Assembly: GCA_012033355.1 (NCBI GenBank)
Contig: JAAUQZ010000020.1
Coordinates: forward strand, 1-37,032
Source: Leptolyngbyaceae cyanobacterium RM1_406_9
GTDB lineage: Bacteria; Cyanobacteriota; Cyanobacteriia; Elainellales; Elainellaceae
Direction: 5' to 3'
Length of the DNA: 37,032 nucleotides
A model generated the notes under the pieces. The model did no database searches, was not told the DNA's origin, and saw only the letters and a list, made by a program, of their open reading frames with translations. Position 1 is the first letter of the stretch. Every line of letters starts with the position of its first letter. Of the stretch, positions 28,500-37,032 are shown one piece after another. The translations under genes and the position numbers were made by a program.

Positions 28500-28964
28500 G
28501 CTGCAGCTTACCCATTCAAAAATGGCTGTAAGTGAAACATTGGAGCCAGAATATTTGGCTCGATTTCCATGTATCTACTGACGTGGCATCGTTGCCTCAG
28601 CGATCAAACATTAGAACGGTGGATTGACTGGACTGGCTTTGTTGCTGTCACTCTCGGAAAGCTTGCCCTGGAAGACTTTCACACCGTCTTTATCATTCTG
28701 GACAACCTATGAGCCAATGGCAGTACCCATGTGGGTACTTTGGTTGCGGTTCTATAGCAGTAAGGATGAGGGATGAGGGATGAAGTCGAACCTTGCCTAT
28801 TAAAGCTTTGCCGATTCCTGCTTGTCCTAAGCAAGCTTCGTACCGCTATATTACGGCAGTAATCACTGGACGGCGATGGCTGTAGCTATGTACGCGATGA
28901 GGTTTCGGTGCGACTGAGGGCGATCGCGATTGCTTCATAACCTTCAGTCTCAAGTATGGTTCAG

Positions 28965-31159
28965 CTAGATTCCAAGCTTTGCACGGAATACTCCGTACAA
29001 TACTCTAGACAGTTCGCGTCGGCGCAGAAGTTGACGATCTTTTGGTGTAGTGGAGAAGGTGCGATCGCTCACCGCTGGCACTGCCTTACTTACCAGGAAA
29101 AAGAGTTGCTGTCGCGTAATGGGCTGATCAGGAGCAAACCGCCTGTTTCCCGTACCCGAAACAATTTGCTTAGACACTAATGTTTCAATACTCGTGTAGG
29201 CCCAATGATGAGTCGGCAAGTCAGCAAAACTGGGCACAGCCGGAGATACTTTCTCAAACCCCAACAGCTTCACCAGTGCGGCGGCAACCACCGCTCGACT
29301 CACCGTTCCTTCTGGACAAAAGTGTAAACTATCCTTGTTCTCACTTCGCACAATGCCTGCCACTGCAAGCAGTTGAATTGCTTCAAAGTCAGGGTCATCG
29401 TGTGCAACATCATCGAACCAAAAGATTGGAATTCCATTGCGGGTCAGCAATCCCTGAAGCTTCCGGGTCGCTGATTCCTTTGTGACAATATCGCGGGGCT
29501 GGGCATTCGTCCAAACGCATAGGGCCGCCAGATAACCGCTAGCTTCCCCGATCGCCCATTCCACCGGATGCATTCGATAAGCCGCGTTAGTGATATGAGT
29601 CGTGCCAATACTTTTAGCAGAGAGAATCAGCCCGTCTACGTTAACGGGCACCAGTGCCCCAGCAGGCAAGGAAAACGGCAGCGCATAAACATTTCTACCG
29701 GGAAGGCTAACGTGACCGATTTCCTCATTACCGTGCAGATCGAGGTAATGATATTGACCAATGCCAACGCTGTCATTAAAACATTTGGCTCGTGCTTCTC
29801 CAGGAAAAAAGATTTCACCGACATCCTCATGGCGAATGGTGGTAAGTGCAACACCCCGTCGCGCTTCTCGAATGTAAGGTTCCAGGGCGATGCCGTCTGC
29901 TGTCCAGGTTAAGTCTCCTCGCGGTTTCAGATCCCTCACGCCATTAGTCTGAAGGAAATGAACATAGGCCCAGGCGCGATCGCGAGCTTGCTGAAGGTGC
30001 AGTCTGCGTTCTGCGCGGCTGACTCCCACCAGCACCCCAACCCGATAGTCGTTGCCACAGCACATTGGGCCACTGTGTCCATCTTTGTGCTGTCCCCAGT
30101 TAAGGACAGTAACATCACCAGGGCTGACCGTTTTTTCGTCTTCTGCCATTCGCAGCAGGCGACGATAGCGAAAAATGCCGTAGCTGTGAAAAAATCACGC
30201 GGTTCAGGTTCCCAATTGCCGCCGCTTTTAGCCCAAAATTTGCCGCGAAATTCCTGGGCATTGAGCCATCGTTGCGCCCCATAGCCTGTAGGGGCACTCA
30301 TCGGTACGCCTTTGCCTGGAGCCGTTCGCTCAACCACAACCCCAAAGGTAAATGACTGCTGACAGCGGGGTAGCGGGTGTTCTGGCAGCCGCTGTTCTCC
30401 CGTTTCGCTGCGAGCTTCTTGCCCAATTCGCGATTCGATGTCACCCAGTTCTAGTAGGTCGCCTAAATCGGTTGCTTCGATTACAACCTGTCCCTTAACG
30501 GTGAAGGTACGCCCATCTTGCACATCTTCAAACACCACACCCGTCACTCGTCGCCGCTGCTCTGGATTTTGCTCAAATAGAACTTCAATCGGTTCAGCTA
30601 GAGGAATGAGCTTCAGGTTGCCCTGATTGATATGGGGAGCGATCGCCCCATTCATCGCCGTTGCAGCCACTACTGGAGTGGTACACAGCGGACTGACCCA
30701 ACCGCCCCCCGGATTGGCGACGTGCTTGCCTTTGACAAGTTGAAGCGATCGCTGCTTCACCCGAAACTGCCGCTGCAACTTAGAGATGGCAAACCGTTCG
30801 CCCTCTACACAGGTTGTCGTTGCTCGATGTCGCAGTAAATCACCATCATCCGATGCAGGCAACGCTTGAGTAGTAAACTGTCCGCCCACGATTTGAGTGG
30901 GTTGCACTAAACACACATCCAGGTTAGTCCGGGCTGCAACCAGCGCTGCTGAATAGGCCGCTGTCGAGCCACCTACCACTAAAATCGAGCAAGACACAAC
31001 CTCCCCTTCCGCTGGTCGAGTAAACGCCCGACCTTCAAAAATTCCATTCCGTTGTCCAACTGAGGTAGGCTGTAACATTTCTTTCGGCGAAAGGGTGAAT
31101 CTTGCGGGTGTTATGGATTCTAAGCGCCCCAGTGCAGAGCTAACCCATTCGTACAGCAT
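28965..31159 (-). CDS. FAD-dependent oxidoreductase with C-terminal SLH-like region, split by an apparent 1-nt deletion near 30171-30175
   Basis: SILVVGGSTAAYSAALVAART (Rossmann), LILSAKSIGTTHITNAAYRMHPVEWAIGEASG; SLH-like AIQLLAVAGIVRSE...SFADLPTHHWAYTSIETLVSKQIVSGTGNRRFAPDQPITRQQ. Two overlapping ORFs (29936..31159 and 28965..30149). Confidence 0.8.
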
Positions 31160-31304
31160 GATTTAAACATCACCCAGTTCCGCCTCCGTATCCAACACAA
31201 CCTCAACTTCTCTGAATCATTCAGGTTCCCAAGCCAACCTGTGAGCCTGTGATAAAATAAGCTGTAAGCCACACAGCGAAAGGATTTCATTTCTCAGGAA
31301 TTTT

Positions 31305-32430
31305 ATGATAGAGGCTTTAGAAATCAAGCGAGACGTAGAAGTGTTGTCTGATCGCCTGGGTAAAACTCAGGACTATCTTTGACGTTCCGGCTTTAACTGC
31401 CAAGATTCAAGACCTGGAGCAGGTTGCGGCCCAGCCAGAATTCTGGGATAGCCAAGAGCAGGCACAGAAAACGCTACAGGAGTTAAACGATCTCAAATCG
31501 CATCTAGAACAGCTTCAGCAGTGGAAGTCCGCCCTTGACGATACCAAAGCGGTTTTAGAATTGCTGGAGCTAGAGACAGACGAGGCACTGCTGCAAGAAG
31601 CCCAGCATACTGTAACCCACCTAAGCCAGGAGCTAGACCAGTGGGAACTTCAGCAATTGCTGGCTGGACCCTATGATCAACGAGGCGCAGTTTTGACCAT
31701 CAATGCGGGCGCAGGCGGCACAGACGCTCAGGATTGGGCAGAGATGTTGCTGCGAATGTACACCCGCTGGGCAGAAAAGCATGGCTACAAGGCTCACCTG
31801 GCTGAGCTTTCCGAGGGAGACGAAGCTGGCATCAAATCCGTAACGCTAGAAGTTGAAGGGCGCTATGCCTACGGCTACTTAAAGGTCGAAAAGGGAACTC
31901 ACCGCCTGGTGAGGATTTCGCCGTTCAATGCCAACGGTAAGCGGCAAACCAGCTTTGCGGGGGTGGAGGTGATGCCAATTATCGACAGCTCCGTACAATT
32001 AGACATTCCTGAGAAGGATCTGGAGATTACGACTTCGCGGGCGGGCGGCAAAGGCGGTCAGAACGTCAACAAGGTAGAAACGGCAGTGCGAATTGTTCAC
32101 TTGCCTACCGGAATTGCGGTGCGCTGTACGCAGGAGCGATCGCAGCTTCAGAATAAAGAAAAAGCAATGGCGATTCTCAAAGCTAAGCTGCTGATTATCG
32201 CTCAAGAGCAACGCGCTAAAGAAGTCGCCGACATTCGTGGAGACATGGTAGAAGCTGCATGGGGCAACCAGATTCGCAACTATGTCTTTCATCCCTATCA
32301 AATGGTCAAGGATCTGCGGACAGGCACTGAGACAACGGCGATCGCCGATGTCATGGACGGCGACCTTGACCCCTTCATTGAAACCTGTTTGCGTCAGGAA
32401 AACCAAATGTTGCAGGAAAGTACAGTGTAG
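31305..32430 (+). CDS. prfB: Peptide chain release factor 2 with programmed +1 frameshift: join(31305..31379,31381..32430)
   Basis: MIEALEIKRDVEVLSDRLGKTQDYL then CTT TGA C; +1 frame continues DVPALTAKIQDLEQVAAQPEFW...; GGQ motif TTSRAGGKGGQNVNKVETAV. Confidence 0.95.
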
Positions 32431-32432
32431 TT

Positions 32433-32669
32433 ATGAACGATTCTCCTTCCATTCCAGAATCTCAAGGTTCTCCGGCGATCGCCGAGACACAAACGCCTAC
32501 CGTGCAACCAACCGAACCCGCTGCATCGCCTGCTGAACCCAAACCTAGCTACGTCAAGCTAGCCATGCGAAACATGGTTAGAAAGCGCGGCACATCCCTG
32601 TTTCACTTTGCCTTGACGACGATAGGGCTGCTGGTTGTGCTGGTGGGCTTGTCCTACCTGACCCGCTAG
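32433..32669 (+). CDS. DUF3285-like small membrane protein
   Basis: PSYVKLAMRNMVRKRGTSLFHFALTTIGLLVVLVGLSYLTR, between prfB and ybeY. Confidence 0.75.
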   Translation: MNDSPSIPESQGSPAIAETQTPTVQPTEPAASPAEPKPSYVKLAMRNMVRKRGTSLFHFALTTIGLLVVLVGLSYLTR

Positions 32670-32679
32670 GACGTGTTCC

Positions 32680-32712
32680 AGATCTGCGACTTCTCAAAGA
32701 AGTCGCAGATCT
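32680..32712. repeat. 33-bp palindromic dispersed repeat, copy 2
   Basis: AGATCTGCGACTTCT-CAA-AGAAGTCGCAGATCT; one base different from 8163..8195. Confidence 0.85.
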
Positions 32713-32762
32713 AAATTGAGCTTATTTCAGCGCCACTGACCTTAAGAAAGCTTGATTCCATT

Positions 32763-33296
32763 GTGATAGCCAATCAACCTGTGCAGGTAGAAGTCAGCAT
32801 CCAGGATGTTTTTTTGGGCTCTGAACTAACTTCAGAGTCACCCATTTCGGATGAAATCTGGCAGGGCTGGTTTAGCCGCTGGCTAGAGCATTTGCAGCCT
32901 GATTTGACGGCTACAGATGCTTACGAACTGTGTCTGCGCCTAACTGACGATGCTGAAATTCAAACGCTCAATGCCCAATATCGCCAGAAAGACCAGCCCA
33001 CAGACGTACTGGCGTTTGCAGCGCTGGAAGTAGAAGCTCCCTTCGTTGACCATGAGGTAGAAATACCGCTGTATTTGGGAGACATTGTAATCTCGGTTGA
33101 AACGGCGCGATCGCAAGCTCAACAAGAAGGACATTCCTTGCAACAAGAGTTAGCCTGGTTATCAGCGCACGGGCTGCTTCACCTGCTGGGTTGGGATCAT
33201 CCAGATGACAACAGCCTGATGGCTATGCTGTCTATGCAGGAAACTCTGCTGCGATCGGTGGGTCTTGGCACCCAATATTTGACAGAAAAAACTTAA
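32763..33296 (+). CDS. ybeY: rRNA maturation endonuclease YbeY
   Basis: LNAQYRQKDQPTDVLAF...LGDIVIS...HGLLHLLGWDH, the HGxLHLxGxDH motif; GTG start. Confidence 0.92.
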   Translation: MIANQPVQVEVSIQDVFLGSELTSESPISDEIWQGWFSRWLEHLQPDLTATDAYELCLRLTDDAEIQTLNAQYRQKDQPTDVLAFAALEVEAPFVDHEVEIPLYLGDIVISVETARSQAQQEGHSLQQELAWLSAHGLLHLLGWDHPDDNSLMAMLSMQETLLRSVGLGTQYLTEKT

Positions 33297-33462
33297 TCTG
33301 GGCTGAGTAAGCTGTAACATAGGTTCACTTATCGCCTTAGAAACTGGCACAGGATAGTACAGCATCCTACAGCACAGGTCTGTGTAGGGTCTAAAATTGA
33401 GCAGATCTGCTTTGACAACGGGTCTGCCTTCGACCACTGTAGTTCCCTTAACTTTTCTGCCT

Positions 33463-33927
33463 ATGTCCCAAGAACTATCAACCGAGACACCGCCTCACGC
33501 TCCCAAGCTGGTTAAGCCAAACCGCGAACTCTCTTGGCAAATTGCGTCTAGTCTGGTGGTCAGCTTTAAGTATGCTTGGGCGGGGCTAAGCTATGCATTT
33601 CAAACACAGCGCAATTTTCGGATTCATCTCTTTGTGGGACTGGTGGCGATCGCTCTCAGCATTTTCCTCAAGCTCAGCGCCGTTGAAATCGCCATCATTG
33701 GGCTAACTACCGGGGCTGTCCTGACGATGGAATTGCTCAATACGGCGATCGAATCGGTGGTTGACCTGACCGTCAAGCAAAACTATCACGATCTAGCCAG
33801 AATCGCTAAAGACTGCGCTGCTGGAGCCGTTCTGGTTTCTGCAATGGCATCGCTGCTGGTTGCAGGCTCTTTGTTGCTGCCACCCCTGCTTGAGTTAATT
33901 CAAACAACTCTGGCTCAGCACTCCTAG
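33463..33927 (+). CDS. dgkA: Diacylglycerol kinase family protein; start revised from 33397
   Basis: FKYAWAGLSYAFQTQRNFRIHLFVG...LTMELLNTAIESVVDLTV...ARIAKDCAAGAVLVSA. Confidence 0.9.
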   Translation: MSQELSTETPPHAPKLVKPNRELSWQIASSLVVSFKYAWAGLSYAFQTQRNFRIHLFVGLVAIALSIFLKLSAVEIAIIGLTTGAVLTMELLNTAIESVVDLTVKQNYHDLARIAKDCAAGAVLVSAMASLLVAGSLLLPPLLELIQTTLAQHS

Positions 33928-33958
33928 CCCAGCGAGAGCAACAACAGTAGCCGTCTTT

Positions 33959-34048
33959 GTAGGTTGGGTTGAGCTTTGCGAAACCCAACAAAGCAAGTAA
34001 ATGTTGACACAGTAGGAGTTGGGTTTCATGCTGTTTAACCCAACCTAC
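33959..34048. repeat. GTAGGTTGGGTT...AACCCAACCTAC dispersed inverted repeat
   Basis: GTAGGTTGGGTTGAGCTTTGCGAAACCCAAC ... GTTGGGTTTCATGCTGTTTAACCCAACCTAC. Confidence 0.7.
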
Positions 34049-34125
34049 GGTAGTTGTAAATTCTCCCACAGCAAACATCAGCAGAGATTTTCAATCCTGT
34101 TTGAATTATTCATCATTTATTTACT

Positions 34126-34719
34126 ATGATTCTCGTTATCGATAACTACGACAGTTTTACCTACAACCTGGTGCAATACCTGGGTGAATTAGGGGCTGAG
34201 TTGCCTGTCGCAGCAGATATTCAGGTTTATCGCAATGACCAGATTAGCCTGGAGCAGATCCGGCAGTTGCAGCCTGACGCGATCGTAATTTCTCCTGGCC
34301 CGGGTCGCCCTGAAGATGCCGGAATTTCTCCCGCATTAATTAAAGAATTAGGAGCTGAGGTGCCAATTTTGGGCGTGTGTCTGGGACATCAGGGAATCGG
34401 TCAGGCGTTTGGCGGCAAGATTACCGCCGCGCCAAAACTCATGCATGGCAAAACTTCTCCTGTGCAGCACAAAGGCGTAGGTGTGTTCAAGGGGTTAGCC
34501 AATCCATTTACGGCGACTCGCTATCACAGCCTGGTGATCGATGCTCAAACCTGTCCTGATGCGCTGGAAGTGACAGCCTGGGTAGAAGACGGCACGATTA
34601 TGGGCGTGCGTCACCGAGACTATCCCCACATTCAGGGTGTACAGTTTCACCCAGAAAGTATTCTTACGGATTCTGGAAAACAGTTGTTGAAAAACTTTTT
34701 GATCGAGGTGAAGCAGTAG
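34126..34719 (+). CDS. trpG: Anthranilate/aminodeoxychorismate synthase component II (glutamine amidotransferase)
   Basis: [62 protein letters not shown]. trpG and pabA cannot be separated from sequence alone. Confidence 0.9.
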   Translation: MILVIDNYDSFTYNLVQYLGELGAELPVAADIQVYRNDQISLEQIRQLQPDAIVISPGPGRPEDAGISPALIKELGAEVPILGVCLGHQGIGQAFGGKITAAPKLMHGKTSPVQHKGVGVFKGLANPFTATRYHSLVIDAQTCPDALEVTAWVEDGTIMGVRHRDYPHIQGVQFHPESILTDSGKQLLKNFLIEVKQ

Positions 34720-34900
34720 AGGGTGCAAAGCGGTAGAGGGTGCTTTGAAGCAGACTATAATCACCATCCCAAATCTGCTGTATTCTGACGTAAGTTCCAC
34801 AAAGTTCTGTTTTCTTCGGTCAATGTCACCTGTAAGACCTGAGAAAGTTTGGAAGATCGGTTAAACCTAACAACAACACCCGTAAATCTCTAAGACCTGT

Positions 34901-36736
34901 ATGATGCCGATTGACCGGGATTCTCTGTTGCACCGCTGCAAAACGATTAAATTCCTGAATCGCAGCCTGATCTTTAGCCTTGCAGTGAGTTGTTTCACGC
35001 CTCTAGCGGTTCCGTCCTCTGCCGCGATGCTCTCGCAGGGGGTGACCCAACTCCCCAACACCACCCTGGACAGTGAAGCCCTTGAAGGTGAACCCAAACT
35101 GCCCAAACAAGCCTGCTCCCTTCCACCTGACCGCTCTGCCCTACAAATCAATGACCTGACCCAAAACTTGATGCAGGCAGCAACCTGGATAGAGGAACCA
35201 GAGAATGGACTGGGTGCAATTTTGCAGAGCGTCGGGCCGCAACTGGCTGCACAACTGACTCCTACGGTCTGGCCTGAGATTCATCAGCGATCGCGCTTAG
35301 CCAGAGTGCCGATCCTGATGTATCACGACATCCTGCCCGAAAAAGAAGTGTTTTTTGATGTCACCCCAGAGGAATTCCGAGAACATCTAGAACTGATTAA
35401 GGAAAATGGTTTAACACCCGTCAGCATGGATCAACTAGTAGCACACCTGCGGACGGGGTTGCCGCTGCCCGAAAAGCCCGTTTTGCTAACGTTTGATGAT
35501 GGTTACAAGGGTCACTACGATTACGTTCTGCCGCTGCTACAGGAGTATGGCTATCCCGGTTTGTTTTCTATCTATACGCATAAAGTTAGCCGCGATCATG
35601 GCAGACCTGGCTTAACCTGGGAACAGCTAGAGGAAATGGCGGCAGACCCGCTGGTGACAATCGCCGCTCACAGCGTCATGCATCCATCGGATCTGCGCGA
35701 ACTGTCAGATGAGACGTTACAGCAAGAAATTGTTCAATCTCGCCAGATTCTACAGGAACGGCTAGGCATCCCGATCCGCTATTTTACCTACCCCGAAGGC
35801 AAGTATGATGCGCGGGTTGCTGGGGAGGTTCGCAAAGCCGGATTTGAAGCGGCGTTAACGATGAACGATGCTGAAAACCTGATGGCAGGAGAATCTACTA
35901 ATCTGCTGGCGATCGATCGGATTGGGCAATCTCAAATCGAAGAAGTGATTGCGGATGCCTGGGGTGGCCCTTCACCTAGAAGATGGGGCGCTGCCTTTGA
36001 CTTTAACGCTCCCATCCAGATGAATGAAGTCACCTACGATGATGTGCCGCTGATTCTGATTTCGGGCGGCAAGCCTGTCACGATTCATGCAGATAGCCGC
36101 TATCAGGTTGAGGAAATCATTGCCGACAGCGAAGTTGCGGCGGCTGTCGATGGAGGCTTCTTCTCGCTCAAATACCTCGACTCAAACGTGATGGTCGGGC
36201 CGGTCTTGAGCCAGAGTGAGGGAGTTTTCGTTCCTGGAAACCCTAGCGAGAATCCTCTGCTAAACGGGCGACCGCTTGTGCTGATTAGTTCAAATCAGGT
36301 GCGGTTCGTTCCCTTTGATGCGGACAAACACAACACCCTGGAAGGCATTCAGGCTGAAATGGCAGATATCACCGATGCTTTTGTGGCAGCGGCGTGGCTG
36401 GTCAAAGATGGACAACCTCAGCCTGCCAGCACCTTTGGTAGTCTGTTTGATTTCGATGCCCGACGACACCGGGCTTTCTGGGGCATCAACCAGGACGGAC
36501 AGCCTGTCATTGGCGTATCCACTGACTACGTTGATTCCATTTCGTTGGGCGAAATGCTGTATCAGTCTGGTCTTCAAGATGCTGTCATGCTGGATTCTGG
36601 AGCAAGCACTTCCCTGGCTTACCGGGGTGAGTCACTGGTAGGCTATACGCCTCGTCCCGTGCCCCATGTGGTTGGATTGGTACCCCCCCAGTCTGATTCA
36701 CAGGCGAATGCTGGCTGTACAGTTGCGTCCAAGTAA
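34901..36736 (+). CDS. Polysaccharide deacetylase fused to a phosphodiester glycosidase-like (NAGPA-type) domain
   Basis: VPILMYHDILP, PVLLTFDDGYKGHYD, IAAHSVMHPSDL; C-terminal VDGGFFSLKYLDSNVMVGPVL...AVMLDSGASTSLAYRGESL. Confidence 0.85.
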   Translation: MMPIDRDSLLHRCKTIKFLNRSLIFSLAVSCFTPLAVPSSAAMLSQGVTQLPNTTLDSEALEGEPKLPKQACSLPPDRSALQINDLTQNLMQAATWIEEPENGLGAILQSVGPQLAAQLTPTVWPEIHQRSRLARVPILMYHDILPEKEVFFDVTPEEFREHLELIKENGLTPVSMDQLVAHLRTGLPLPEKPVLLTFDDGYKGHYDYVLPLLQEYGYPGLFSIYTHKVSRDHGRPGLTWEQLEEMAADPLVTIAAHSVMHPSDLRELSDETLQQEIVQSRQILQERLGIPIRYFTYPEGKYDARVAGEVRKAGFEAALTMNDAENLMAGESTNLLAIDRIGQSQIEEVIADAWGGPSPRRWGAAFDFNAPIQMNEVTYDDVPLILISGGKPVTIHADSRYQVEEIIADSEVAAAVDGGFFSLKYLDSNVMVGPVLSQSEGVFVPGNPSENPLLNGRPLVLISSNQVRFVPFDADKHNTLEGIQAEMADITDAFVAAAWLVKDGQPQPASTFGSLFDFDARRHRAFWGINQDGQPVIGVSTDYVDSISLGEMLYQSGLQDAVMLDSGASTSLAYRGESLVGYTPRPVPHVVGLVPPQSDSQANAGCTVASK

Positions 36737-36856
36737 AATTTCAGCGGTGGGAGGCAAAGCTTGCCATCTCTAGATCTCTTGCGTGAATCGTTACGCGGCT
36801 CCACCGCGCAAGGCGTTGCTGAAGGTAGGGATAATTTGTTTGTTCTGGTGCCTCCT

Positions 36857-36884
36857 GTAAGGGCGAACGGCCGTTCGCCCCTAC
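36857..36884. repeat. GTA(A/G)GGGCGAACGGCCGTTCGCCC(C)TAC palindrome
   Basis: Perfect GGGCGAACGG/CCGTTCGCCC core; same family as 28473..28499. Confidence 0.7.
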
Positions 36885-36919
36885 GCACGATTCACGTCCC
36901 TAAACAACGTGAGTTCGGG

Positions 36920-37032
36920 TTAAGGAGAGGGCAGTAAATTGTGGTCAAGGGCAATCGAGGGCTTCTTGGGCTGATGGCAATAGGCAATCAAACCGCAGAC
37001 GATGTTGACCAAGCAATTGACCGGTGAACGGT
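36920..37032 (-). mobile_element. Possible transposase C-terminal end, truncated by window edge
   Basis: Minus-strand frame reads ...[35 protein letters not shown]; family not certain. Confidence 0.35.

Noticed and set aside
28540-28700. Possible transposase remnant in the peroxidase/oxidoreductase intergenic region
   Set aside because: Only a short string (LEDFHTVFIILDN) suggested it; insufficient to support a call.

Overview
This is a cyanobacterial-type chromosomal window: HIP1 GCGATCGC octamers occur throughout, and the prfB–DUF3285–ybeY–dgkA–trpG run matches cyanobacterial gene order. Recognisable loci are a YHS-domain protein (5'-truncated), a GAF/PAS hybrid histidine kinase, an FHA protein with a degenerate dynamin-like region, a Ser/Thr kinase with WD40 repeats, a PAP2 phosphatase, a DUF3611 protein, a substrate-binding/VWA three-gene cluster, an MCP, a LysR regulator, an animal-type haem peroxidase, a FAD oxidoreductase with SLH, prfB with its programmed +1 frameshift, ybeY, dgkA, trpG/pabA and a deacetylase/phosphodiester-glycosidase protein. 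The most unusual part is about 8.7-15.8 kb. It is a same-strand locus in which the arrangement [long acidic coiled-coil]-[long acidic coiled-coil]-[glycine-zipper protein] occurs twice. The two glycine-zipper proteins share an N-terminal NL(I/M)SRI(E/D)xAR motif. The second carries a region resembling a polymorphic-toxin (type 5-like) domain and is followed by a possible immunity gene. Between the two modules lies a noncoding array of about 17 indel-free 21-bp units with A-tracts in helical phase. Other notable points are six apparent single-nucleotide deletions that split genes (four within 17.8-21 kb, possibly assembly errors) and many dispersed palindromic repeats. All family assignments are from reading translated sequence; no searches were run.
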